From an uncultured Bacteroidales bacterium (lineage in GTDB: Bacteria > Bacteroidota > Bacteroidia > Bacteroidales > P3): a stretch of 44,661 nt of DNA. The position numbers and the translations under genes are program-made. Positions 1 to 8,648 of this stretch are shown one piece after another (positions within the stretch are counted from its first letter, which is position 1; every line of letters begins with the position of its first letter). The notes under the pieces were generated by a model. The model was not told the origin of the DNA, did not search any database, and saw nothing but the letters and a program-made list of their open reading frames with translations. The DNA lies in NCBI GenBank assembly GCA_947165345.1, contig CAMVAA010000002.1:1-44661 (forward strand), in the 5' to 3' direction.

Positions 1-53
<53 letters not shown>

Positions 54-122
54 CGCGGGCAGGAAGGCGGCGGGACGGTGCGTATTCACATGAGGGTGTT
101 GATAATAAGTGTTGGCACGTTA

Positions 123-152
123 TTTGCACGAGGTGGAAAAGTAGTAATTTTG
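123..152 (+). promoter_or_regulatory. Bacteroidota-type promoter for clpC/ABC-F
   Basis: A TTTG box at 123-126 is followed 18 bases later by TAATTTTG at 145-152. This matches the Bacteroidota sigma-ABfr consensus (-33 TTTG, -7 TAnnTTTG). Transcription should begin at about 158-162. That places the TTG at 157 at or before the mRNA start and makes the ATG at 184 the practical start codon of the clpC gene. A purine-rich stretch (AAAGAAAG) lies just before that ATG. Confidence 0.75.
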
Positions 153-183
153 CATTTTGAAAAAAGCAAAGAAAGCGACCTGT

Positions 184-2769
184 ATGAATACCAACGTCAC
201 AGAGAACACCCGCAAGGCTACGAACTTCAGCCGCGACGAGGCTATGCGTCTAAAGAACGGGGGAATAGGTGTGGAGCACCTCTTCCTCGGACTGATGCGC
301 GTTCCGGAGGCGAGCGCCATAGGCATGCTGACCGGGATGGGAGTGGACTGCAACCAGCTGCGGGACCGTATAGAGCACCAGGTGAGCGCCGCCAGTGCGG
401 ACATACGCTATGCCTCGGACAGCGAGATACCCATGCTTCGGCAGACCGAGAAGGTGCTGAGGCTGAGCTACCTCGAGAGCATCAAGATGAAGGCCAAGGA
501 AATACACACATACCACCTGGTGCTGGCCATCCTTCAGGAGGGCGACAACCTGGTGAGCAACCTGCTGCAGAAGGCGGGGGTGGACTATGACCGCATGGCC
601 AAGGCTGTGCGTGGCCTTACGCAGGGGGACGACGAAGCCCCTACCCTACCCGACTTTGCGTCGCAGACCAGCGAGGACGACAACGACGACCCCTTCGCCG
701 ACCCCGACCTGGAGCGCACGGCCGCCAAGACGGAGAGCCGCAAGAAGAGCGGGACGCCGGCACTGGAGAGTTTCGGACGAGACCTGACCAAGCTGGCCGA
801 GCAGCAGAAGTTGGACCCCATAGTGGGCCGCAAGAAGGAGATGGACCGCATAGCACAGATTTTGTCGCGGCGGAAGAAGAACAACCCCATCCTCATCGGC
901 GAGAGCGGAGTGGGCAAAAGCGCCATAGCGGAAGGGCTGGCCATCCGCATTGCGTCGGGCGACGTGCCGCGGACGCTTTATGGGAAACGCCTTGTGAGCC
1001 TGGACCTCGCGAGCCTCGTGGCCGGCACAAAATACCGTGGCCAGTTTGAGGAGCGCATGAAGGCCATCATCACGGAGCTCGAGGCGCACCCCGAGATTAT
1101 CATCTTCATAGACGAGATACACACCATAGTGGGAGCCGGCTCGGCCAGCGGGAGTCTGGACGCGAGCAACATGTTCAAGCCGGCCCTCTCGCGTGGAGCC
1201 ATACAATGTGTGGGTACCACGACCCTTGACGAGTACCGTCAATATATAGAAAAAGACACAGCTCTGGAACGCCGCTTCCAGAAGGTCCTCGTGGAACCCG
1301 CCACGGCGGAGGAGACGATGGAGATACTGCAGAACATCAAGGACAAATATGAGGACCACCACCTGGTAAGATACAGCGACGAGGCTCTGCAGGCCTGTGT
1401 GGACCTTACGGAGCGCTATGTCTCGGACCGGCTGCAGCCAGACAAGGCCATAGACGCCATGGACGAAGCCGGAGCGCGAGTGCGTATAGCCAGCGTCCAT
1501 GTGCCGGAAGAGATACTGCGCCTCGAGGCCGAGGTGGCCCACGTGGCCGAACAGAAGAAGGAGGTGCTTGCCGGCAAACGCTATAGCGAGGCCGCGGAGT
1601 TGCGCGATGCGGAACGCGACCTCAACGCCAAACTCACGGACATGAAACGCCAGTGGGAGAACGAGGAGCGCGAGAAGCGCGTCGTGGTGCACCAAGCCGA
1701 CGTTGCAGCGGTGGTGGCCATGATGACCGGCGTGCCGGTGGAGCGCATAGCTGAGAGCGAGCAAGGGCGCCTACTAAACATGGAGAGCGAGCTGAAAGGT
1801 TCGGTGGTGGGTCAGGACGAGGCCATCGGGCAGATAGCCAAAGCCATACGCCGTAACCGAGCGGGACTGAAAGACCCCAACCGCCCCATAGGATCGTTCC
1901 TCTTCCTCGGTCCCACGGGTGTAGGAAAGACATATCTCACGAAGGTCCTCGCCAAGTACCTCTTCGACAGTGAGGCGGCGATGATTCGAATAGACATGAG
2001 TGAATACATGGAGAAGTTCGCCGTGAGCCGCCTGATAGGAGCCCCTCCAGGATATGTGGGCTACGAGGAGGGAGGTCAGCTAACGGAGCGAGTGAGACGC
2101 AAGCCATACTCGATAGTGTTGCTCGACGAAATAGAGAAGGCACACCCTGATGTCTTCAACGTGCTGCTGCAGGTTCTCGACGACGGGGTGCTGACCGATG
2201 GCATAGGACGCAAAGTGGACTTCAAAAACACAATCATCATAATGACGTCAAACATTGGCAGCCGACAGCTGAAGGACTTCGGCGTGGGGGTGGGATTCAA
2301 CACCGCTGCGCGCGTTGCCGAACGGGCTGCCATGGAGCGCGACGTCATAGAGAAGAGCCTGAAGAAGAGCTTTGCTCCGGAGTTCATAAACCGCATTGAC
2401 GACATCATATATTTCAACAGCCTACACCGAGAGGATATTCACAAGATTATCGACATCGAGTTGCGTGGCCTCTTCGAGCGCATCCGGAAGATGGGCTTTG
2501 AAGTGACTATGGACGAGAAGGCCAAGGACTTCCTTGTGGCCAAGGGGTGGGACGAGCAGTACGGGGCACGACCGCTAAGACGCGCCATACAGAGATATGT
2601 CGAGGACGATTTGGCCGACGAAATCATCAAGACCGACATCCTGCCGGGCGACACCATACACATCACCGCCGACGAGGATAGGATTAGCTTCGACGTAGAG
2701 AAGGGCGAGACCAGCCGACAGTTGATGGAAGCCGTCATGAACACGGAGTCCGAGGAGGTGGAAGGCTGA
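184..2769 (+). CDS. clpC: ClpC-type AAA+ ATP-dependent unfoldase
   Basis: This is a cytosolic Hsp100 unfoldase that feeds substrates to ClpP. The 861 residues contain an N-terminal Clp repeat domain (about 1-145), AAA module 1 (Walker A GESGVGKS near 239, Walker B with IDEIH near 310), a short middle region with a UVR-like motif (about 440-490), AAA module 2 (GPTGVGKT near 576) and a ClpB D2-small domain. The short M-region points to ClpC rather than ClpB, which has a long coiled-coil middle domain. A VGF tripeptide in the GVGVGFN segment of module 2 fits the ClpP-binding loop. Extension to a TTG at 157 is possible but that codon overlaps the predicted transcription start. The ABC-F gene follows after 2 bases, so the two are probably co-transcribed. 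Confidence 0.93.
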   Translation: MNTNVTENTRKATNFSRDEAMRLKNGGIGVEHLFLGLMRVPEASAIGMLTGMGVDCNQLRDRIEHQVSAASADIRYASDSEIPMLRQTEKVLRLSYLESIKMKAKEIHTYHLVLAILQEGDNLVSNLLQKAGVDYDRMAKAVRGLTQGDDEAPTLPDFASQTSEDDNDDPFADPDLERTAAKTESRKKSGTPALESFGRDLTKLAEQQKLDPIVGRKKEMDRIAQILSRRKKNNPILIGESGVGKSAIAEGLAIRIASGDVPRTLYGKRLVSLDLASLVAGTKYRGQFEERMKAIITELEAHPEIIIFIDEIHTIVGAGSASGSLDASNMFKPALSRGAIQCVGTTTLDEYRQYIEKDTALERRFQKVLVEPATAEETMEILQNIKDKYEDHHLVRYSDEALQACVDLTERYVSDRLQPDKAIDAMDEAGARVRIASVHVPEEILRLEAEVAHVAEQKKEVLAGKRYSEAAELRDAERDLNAKLTDMKRQWENEEREKRVVVHQADVAAVVAMMTGVPVERIAESEQGRLLNMESELKGSVVGQDEAIGQIAKAIRRNRAGLKDPNRPIGSFLFLGPTGVGKTYLTKVLAKYLFDSEAAMIRIDMSEYMEKFAVSRLIGAPPGYVGYEEGGQLTERVRRKPYSIVLLDEIEKAHPDVFNVLLQVLDDGVLTDGIGRKVDFKNTIIIMTSNIGSRQLKDFGVGVGFNTAARVAERAAMERDVIEKSLKKSFAPEFINRIDDIIYFNSLHREDIHKIIDIELRGLFERIRKMGFEVTMDEKAKDFLVAKGWDEQYGARPLRRAIQRYVEDDLADEIIKTDILPGDTIHITADEDRISFDVEKGETSRQLMEAVMNTESEEVEG

Positions 2770-2771
2770 CT

Positions 2772-4595
2772 ATGGCCGATGCACTGCTCACCGTAGAGAA
2801 CTTGACGAAGAGTTTCGGAGAGAAGATACTCTTCGAGGACATCTCGTTCGGCATCGGAGCCGGGCAGAAATCAGCCCTCATAGCCCGCAATGGGTTTGGA
2901 AAGAGTACACTGCTCAACATACTCATGACGGCCTACGGCCTTGAAGGGTACAACACGCTGCAGGACGATGGGCGCATCACATTCCGCAAGGGGCTTAGGT
3001 TGGCCTACCTGCCGCAGAGCGAGTGGCATACCACGGCCGGTATAGTAAGCGTAAAAGATTATGTCCACAATATTAAGCGTCCTGAGGAGGAGGACGAGTG
3101 GACCTTCGAGCAGCGCGTGGAAGAGGTCATGAGCCGCATGGGTGTCGACAGACTGATAGACCGCACACTCGACTCGCTCAGCGGCGGCGAGCTGAAGCGG
3201 GTGGCTCTGTGCCGACTACTGATGGACGACGTAGAGTTGCTCATACTTGACGAACCGACCAACCATCTGGACATAGAGATGATAGAGTGGCTCGAGGACT
3301 TTCTGTCTCGCCAGCGGATTGCCCTCCTCATGGTCACCCACGACCGGTACTTTCTCGACAATGTCTGCGACAACATATACGAGCTCGACAACGGGCGGAT
3401 GTACCACTACCGAGGCCGCTACGACTACTATGTGGAGAAAAAGGCCGAACGCGAAGCCAACGAACGTGCAGAGGTGGAGAAGGCTCGTAGCCTCTACCGC
3501 ACCGAGCTGGAGTGGATGCGCCGAATGCCCCAAGCTCGAGGCACGAAGGCTCAAGCTCGCATAGACGCCTTTTACGAACTAGAGGCCAAGGCTCACACCC
3601 GTTTCGACGACAGCCGTCCTCAGTTGACGGTGAAGACGGAACGCATAGGAGGCAAGATACTGGAGCTGTACAACATAAGCTATGGAAACCTGATAAATGA
3701 CTTCTCATACGTCTTCAAACGAGGCGAAAAGGTTGGCATAGTAGGTCCCAATGGGGTGGGTAAGAGCACGCTGCTGAACATCGTCACTGAACAGCTACGT
3801 CCGACGAGCGGTCATGTGGTGGTCGGTCAGACCATACAGTTCGGCTACTATACCCAGGGCGGCATGAAGGCTCCCGAGGACCGACGTGTGATAGACCTCG
3901 TGAAAGACATAGCCGAAGAGATTGAGACAGAAAGAGGGAAGAGCATGTCGGCCCACCAGTTTCTAACCTATTTCGGTTTCGACAATACCACGCAGTACAA
4001 CTACTTCGGCAACCTCAGTGGTGGCGAACGACGTCGCCTATACCTGTTGCAGGTACTCATAGCCAACCCCAACTTTCTGATTCTCGACGAGCCAACCAAC
4101 GACTTGGACATATACACGCTTCAGATACTGGAGCAGTTTCTGCAAAACTACAAAGGATGTCTGCTGATTGTGTCCCATGACCGTTCGTTTATGGACCACA
4201 TCGTGGACCACCTCTTTGTCTTCGAAGGAGGCGGACGAATACGCGACTACCATTCCAACTATACTCAGTACCGACTTGAACGGACACGCGCTGAACGTCT
4301 CGCTGCCGACCTACGCAAAGAGGAGACAGCAAAGAAAAAAGCCAGCGAACCGAATACTGCCAGTGGCGAGGTCAAACGTCGTGCGACATACAAGGAAAAG
4401 AAAGAATATGAGGCTCTAACCGAAGAGATAGAAAGCCTTAACGCAGAGCGTGCACTTTTGGAGCGTCAACTATCTGGCGGGGATGATGTTACTGCAGAGG
4501 AGATTACAAGAGCTTCGACACGCATCGGCGAGCTGATAGCGCTGCTCGACGAGAAAGAGATGCGTTGGCTCGAACTGGACGAGATTATCTCTTGA
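2772..4595 (+). CDS. ABC-F family ATPase (Uup-like)
   Basis: A 607-residue soluble protein with two ABC domains and no membrane segments. Domain 1 has the P-loop ARNGFGKST (about 38-46), LSGGE near 136 and a Walker B LILDEPTNHLD. Domain 2 has GPNGVGKST near 325, LSGGERRR near 414 and LILDEPTNDLD. Between them lies the charged linker typical of ABC-F proteins, and the C-terminus (about 535-607) is a charged predicted coiled coil, as in Uup. ABC-F proteins act on the ribosome (translation factors or antibiotic target protection) or, for Uup, in genome stability; the exact role here is not determined. The first P-loop begins with Ala instead of Gly. The gene starts 2 bases after clpC, and its last 11 bases overlap the convergent ATP-grasp gene. 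Confidence 0.9.
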   Translation: MADALLTVENLTKSFGEKILFEDISFGIGAGQKSALIARNGFGKSTLLNILMTAYGLEGYNTLQDDGRITFRKGLRLAYLPQSEWHTTAGIVSVKDYVHNIKRPEEEDEWTFEQRVEEVMSRMGVDRLIDRTLDSLSGGELKRVALCRLLMDDVELLILDEPTNHLDIEMIEWLEDFLSRQRIALLMVTHDRYFLDNVCDNIYELDNGRMYHYRGRYDYYVEKKAEREANERAEVEKARSLYRTELEWMRRMPQARGTKAQARIDAFYELEAKAHTRFDDSRPQLTVKTERIGGKILELYNISYGNLINDFSYVFKRGEKVGIVGPNGVGKSTLLNIVTEQLRPTSGHVVVGQTIQFGYYTQGGMKAPEDRRVIDLVKDIAEEIETERGKSMSAHQFLTYFGFDNTTQYNYFGNLSGGERRRLYLLQVLIANPNFLILDEPTNDLDIYTLQILEQFLQNYKGCLLIVSHDRSFMDHIVDHLFVFEGGGRIRDYHSNYTQYRLERTRAERLAADLRKEETAKKKASEPNTASGEVKRRATYKEKKEYEALTEEIESLNAERALLERQLSGGDDVTAEEITRASTRIGELIALLDEKEMRWLELDEIIS

Positions 4596-5664
4596 GGCAG
4601 AAATCTATTACTTCGTCGGTATACGGGCCGAAGACCGTCTGACCGACATGATAGCCGGCGTGGGAGCTGAATCCACCGATGTTGTATTCCACAACGACAG
4701 GTTTACCGTTTTTGTCAATTGCCATATCAATGGCGAAAAGATGGTGGTGAGGGATACTGCGAGCCACGTGGTGCGAAAGTTCGACAGCGCGGTTCCAGCT
4801 TGGCATGATGCAATCGGCATCGGGGAATGGGTAACGGTTACCATACTCGTCGAACATAGACTTGGCGAGCCGACCACTTTCGATGTCGAGTGCCACATAG
4901 CGACCACCGGCATGAGCGTTGTCCACTACAGCGTCCCTGCCTCCAAAGCGGAAGTATGCGCTCGTGACATGCGGCGCTTCGTCGACCACAGAGCGGTAGA
5001 CGACAATACGGATGGTGTTGGTAGCGGTGTTACAGTTGCGAGCCGTGAACGGATGTTGTTCCACCGCTTCCTGCAATATCCAGTCGCGTCCGTACTGCTG
5101 CAAGTACTCCGAGCTAAGTCTCACTCCTGACGAGGCTTGATAGTGGTCTCCGCTGCGGAAGAATTTCATCACTTTGTATCCGCATGAGGTGTCGACAGAA
5201 GGCTTGAGGATAAGGGCGTCATAGGGACACTCGTGCAGGATTCGCTGCGGTTCTTTGACAGGCGTGAAGTCGTATCCAAGGACTATGCTTCCGTTGATGC
5301 GAGCAAGTACGGAGACAGGTGTGTTCTCTGTTCCGACAAAGTGAGGAAACATGGTCTTGTCTTCATATACATCCCAATATCTGCGTGGGTTCAGCCGTTC
5401 TTCTATTATGCGGTGCAGGATGTCTTCGGGGATGATGTCTGGAGTCGGGCCACAGTAGTTTACAAACAGGCGGTAGATGTAGGGGTCCACGAGCGGAAAG
5501 AGGCGCTTCCAGCGACGGTGATATTCACCTTCGCCTTCCGCCCTACCCGTCGGAAAACCTGATTGTCGCAGGGCACGATAGCAGTATCTGCTGTACAACA
5601 TGTAGTCAGTCAACGGGTCTCCTATTATGGAGCGTGCTATCCTTTTGTATAATGGCTTGGCCAT
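4585..5664 (-). CDS. ATP-grasp domain protein (sugar-transfer-associated type)
   Basis: A 359-residue protein that resembles the sugar-transfer-associated ATP-grasp family (PF14397). Supporting features are the central LILKPSVDTSCGYKV segment (nucleotide-binding Lys strand), a later NTIRIVVYRS strand, and the C-terminal DMAIDKNGKPVVVEYNIG segment, whose Asp/Glu/Asn are the usual Mg-ATP ligands. ATP-grasp enzymes join a carboxylate to an amine or thiol through an acyl phosphate; relatives sit in capsule and polysaccharide loci, but no such locus is visible here and the substrate is unknown. The gene stands alone on the minus strand, downstream of a strong hairpin, and its stop lies inside the 3' end of the convergent ABC-F gene. 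Confidence 0.75.
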   Translation of the reverse strand: MAKPLYKRIARSIIGDPLTDYMLYSRYCYRALRQSGFPTGRAEGEGEYHRRWKRLFPLVDPYIYRLFVNYCGPTPDIIPEDILHRIIEERLNPRRYWDVYEDKTMFPHFVGTENTPVSVLARINGSIVLGYDFTPVKEPQRILHECPYDALILKPSVDTSCGYKVMKFFRSGDHYQASSGVRLSSEYLQQYGRDWILQEAVEQHPFTARNCNTATNTIRIVVYRSVVDEAPHVTSAYFRFGGRDAVVDNAHAGGRYVALDIESGRLAKSMFDEYGNRYPFPDADCIMPSWNRAVELSHHVARSIPHHHLFAIDMAIDKNGKPVVVEYNIGGFSSHAGYHVGQTVFGPYTDEVIDFCLKR

Positions 5665-5695
5665 GATGTTTTACAGTACGGTAGAGCCAGTTTTC

Positions 5696-5729
5696 CAAAG
5701 ATGGACGCGGGAGGCCGCGTCCATCTTTG
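5696..5729 (-). terminator. Perfect 15-bp hairpin between gcvP and the ATP-grasp gene
   Basis: CAAAGATGGACGCGG (5696-5710) pairs perfectly with 5715-5729 across a 4-base loop. It lies in the 119-base gap after gcvP and before the ATP-grasp gene, both on the minus strand. The GC-rich core with A/T flanks looks like a transcription terminator for the gcvP transcript, although there is no clear U-tract after it. An mRNA-stabilising or regulatory hairpin is an alternative. Confidence 0.6.
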
Positions 5730-5783
5730 ATGACTGGCGTGGGGTGCGGTGATACGCACACCCACATTGTCAGTTTTCACCTT

Positions 5784-8633
5784 TTATTCGGCCCATACGG
5801 CCTGCAGATTACGGTCGCCGTAGGCGTCGTCTATCTTGCTGATGGTGGGCCAGTACTTCTCGCAGTGGGGCTGCGGGAAGGCGGCTTTCTGGCGGCTATA
5901 GGGCAGAGTCCACTCATCGGCGCAGACCACCTGCATAGTGTGCGGGGCGTTGCAGATCGGGTTGTTCTTCTCGTCGCTCTTGCCGGTCATGATATCGTCG
6001 ATTTCCTGACGGATGGCGATCATGGCGTCGCAGAAGCGGTCGAGTTCGCTCAGCGGCTCGCTCTCAGTAGGCTCGACCATGAGAGTGTTGTGCACCGGGA
6101 AGGCCACAGTGGGAGCGTGGAAGCCATAGTCCATGAGGCGCTTGGCGACGTCGCCAACGCTGACCTTGAGGCTGAACTCGCTGAAGTCGACGATCATCTC
6201 GTGGCCACACATGCCGTTCTTGCCGGTGTAGAGTATCTTATAGTACTTCTGCAGACGGGCGCGGAGGTAGTTGGCGTTGAGAATGGCGTGGACGGTGGCC
6301 GAGGTGAGGCCTTCGCCACCGAGCATAAGGAGGTATCCGTAGGTGATGGGCAGGAGCATGGCGCTGCCATAGGGGGCTGCGGCCATGGTGTTGCCCTGCT
6401 TGCCTCCGACCTCGACGACGGGGTGGGTGGGCAGGAAGTCGACCAGTTTCTGGCTGACGCAGATGGGGCCAACGCCGGGACCGCCACCGCCGTGAGGCAT
6501 AGCAAAGGTCTTGTGCAGATTGAGGTGGCAGACGTCGGCACCCATGCGGCCGGGGCTTGTGAGGCCAACCTGGGCATTCATATTGGCGCCGTCCATATAG
6601 ACAAGAGCGCCCATGCTGTGGATGATATTGATGATATCGAGGATGCCCTCTTCGAAGGCACCGTGGGTCGACGGGTAGGTGATCATCAGGCAGCTGAGAG
6701 TGTCCTTATACTGCTCGGCTTTGGCGCGCAGGTCGTCAATATCGACGTCGCCGCGTTCGTTGCACTTGACAACTACTACAGTCATGCCGGCCTTGGCAGC
6801 GGAGGCGGGGTTGGTGCCGTGGGCAGAAGCCGGGATGAGGCATACGTTGCGCTGGCTCTGGCCGTTGGCGATGTGGTAGTTGCGGATAACGGTGAGGCCG
6901 CTGTATTCGCCATAGGCGCCGCTGTTGGGCTGCAACGAGCAACCGGCAAAGCCTGTGATGACGGCGAGTCGGCGCTCGATGTCGTGAATCATCTCGAGGT
7001 AACCCTCGGCCTGGTCAGCGGGGACGAAGGGGTGCATACCACCGAACTTGCTCCAAGAGAGGGGCATCATTTCGGCGGCGGCATTGAGCTTCATGGTGCA
7101 GGATCCGAGAGGTATCATGGCACGGTTGAGGGAGAGGTCTTTCTCCTCGAGGCGTTTGATGTAGCGCATCATGGAGGTCTCGTCGTGGTAGGAGTTGAAG
7201 ACTTTCTCACGGAGGTAGGCGCTCTTGCGTTTGAGGTCGGCGGGGATGGCCTCGTCGGCTATGTGGCAGCAGCAGCCTTTGCACTCGAGGGGTTGTGCCT
7301 TCTTGCCTGCAGCTTCGGCGAGGCAGGCGACGATGGCGTCGAGGTCGGTCTTCTCTGTAGTTTCGTCGATGGAGATGCCGATGCACTCGTCGCAGATGTA
7401 ACGGAAGTTGATTTCGTGCTTGAGGGCCACTTCACGTACTTTGGCGGTGGGCACAGGGCACTGGAGGGCGAGGGTATCGAAGTAGACCTTGTTCCACTGC
7501 TTGTAGCCATACTGCTCCAGCTCGGCAGCGAGGCGGTGGGCACGGCCGCAGATGCGAGTGGCTATGTTGCAGATGCCTTCGGGGCCATGCCAGACGGCAT
7601 AGAAGCCGCTCATATTGGCCACGAGTGCGGCAGCGGTGCAGATATTGGAGGTGGCTTTGTCACGTTTAATGTGCTGTTCGCGCATTCCGAGGGCCATGCG
7701 GAGGGCGGGGTTGCCCTTGGCATCGACGCTCCATCCGATGATACGGCCGGGGAACTGACGTTTGAAGGCGTCGGTGAAGGCGAAGAAGCCGGCATGGGGA
7801 CCGCCGAAGCCCATCGGCAGACCGAAACGCTGCGCGTTGCCAACAGCGCAGTCAGCGCCCATCTCGCCGGGAGTCTTCATGAGGGCGAGAGCCATGAGGT
7901 CGGTAGCCATGCAGACAAAGATGCCTTTCTCATGGCACTTGGAGATGAAGTCCGTCCAATCCTGGGCCTCACCAAATTGGTTGGGATACTGCACAAAAGC
8001 GGCGAAGTATGACCCGTCGAGTTCGGTCTGGGCGGCTTTGCCGGTGACAACCTCGATGCCACGTGGGGCGGCGTTGGTCTTCATGACAGCCAAAGTCTGA
8101 GGCAGGATACCCTCATCGACAAACACCTTGCAGACGCCGTCCTTCTGGGCCTGGCGGCTGCGGCTATTGAAGAACATAATCATTGCCTCGCCAGCGGCGG
8201 TAGCTTCGTCGAGAAGGCTGGCGTTGCTGAGCGGCATGCCAGTCATGTCGGCCACCATGGTCTGGTAGTTCATCAGGGCTTCGAGACGGCCCTGCGAGAT
8301 CTCGGTTTGGTAAGGGGTGTAGCTTGTGTACCAGCCCGCATTCTCGAAGACGTTGCGCATGATGACGGCGGGCGTCACTGTGCCATAGTAGCCCATGCCG
8401 ATATAGCTGCGGTAGAGCTTGTTCTTTTTGGCCAGCGAGCGGCAACGGTTGAGGAAGGCATACTCGCTGATGCCCTCTTCAAGGGCGAGAGGCTGCTCGG
8501 CGCGGATAGCGGCCGGCACGGTCTTCTCTATGAGTTCATCCAAGCTGCTTACACCGATGGTGCCAAGCATTTTCTGCATATCGGCATCGCTCGAGACGCC
8601 GTTATGACGTGATGCAAAATGATCCTTTTTCAT
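5784..8633 (-). CDS. gcvP: Glycine dehydrogenase (decarboxylating), P-protein
   Basis: PLP-dependent P-protein of the glycine cleavage system. It decarboxylates glycine and passes the aminomethyl group to lipoylated GcvH. At 949 residues it is the fused single-chain form (N- and C-terminal halves together), full length for the family. The PLP lysine sits in HLNLHKTFAMPHGGGGPG around residue 706, followed by the Gly-rich loop. The start MKKDHFASRHNG is the only sensible one and lies 15 bases after the stop of the BspA-like gene. gcvH and gcvT are not in the window. It is the last gene of the long minus-strand block. Confidence 0.96.
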   Translation of the reverse strand: MKKDHFASRHNGVSSDADMQKMLGTIGVSSLDELIEKTVPAAIRAEQPLALEEGISEYAFLNRCRSLAKKNKLYRSYIGMGYYGTVTPAVIMRNVFENAGWYTSYTPYQTEISQGRLEALMNYQTMVADMTGMPLSNASLLDEATAAGEAMIMFFNSRSRQAQKDGVCKVFVDEGILPQTLAVMKTNAAPRGIEVVTGKAAQTELDGSYFAAFVQYPNQFGEAQDWTDFISKCHEKGIFVCMATDLMALALMKTPGEMGADCAVGNAQRFGLPMGFGGPHAGFFAFTDAFKRQFPGRIIGWSVDAKGNPALRMALGMREQHIKRDKATSNICTAAALVANMSGFYAVWHGPEGICNIATRICGRAHRLAAELEQYGYKQWNKVYFDTLALQCPVPTAKVREVALKHEINFRYICDECIGISIDETTEKTDLDAIVACLAEAAGKKAQPLECKGCCCHIADEAIPADLKRKSAYLREKVFNSYHDETSMMRYIKRLEEKDLSLNRAMIPLGSCTMKLNAAAEMMPLSWSKFGGMHPFVPADQAEGYLEMIHDIERRLAVITGFAGCSLQPNSGAYGEYSGLTVIRNYHIANGQSQRNVCLIPASAHGTNPASAAKAGMTVVVVKCNERGDVDIDDLRAKAEQYKDTLSCLMITYPSTHGAFEEGILDIINIIHSMGALVYMDGANMNAQVGLTSPGRMGADVCHLNLHKTFAMPHGGGGPGVGPICVSQKLVDFLPTHPVVEVGGKQGNTMAAAPYGSAMLLPITYGYLLMLGGEGLTSATVHAILNANYLRARLQKYYKILYTGKNGMCGHEMIVDFSEFSLKVSVGDVAKRLMDYGFHAPTVAFPVHNTLMVEPTESEPLSELDRFCDAMIAIRQEIDDIMTGKSDEKNNPICNAPHTMQVVCADEWTLPYSRQKAAFPQPHCEKYWPTISKIDDAYGDRNLQAVWAE

Positions 8634-8648
8634 TTATAAATATGTTGT

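Noticed and set aside
646-1764. Long open frame on the minus strand opposite clpC (372 codons)
   Set aside because: Shadow of the clpC coding strand in a GC-rich genome; His/Val/Leu-rich low-complexity translation, no family resemblance.
5727-8012. 761-codon open frame on the plus strand
   Set aside because: Antisense shadow of gcvP; composition (Val/Gly/Asp/His-rich) without domains, while gcvP is fully conserved on the other strand.
8634-8648. Glycine riboswitch upstream of gcvP
   Set aside because: Only 15 bases separate gcvP from the preceding gene, too short for any riboswitch.
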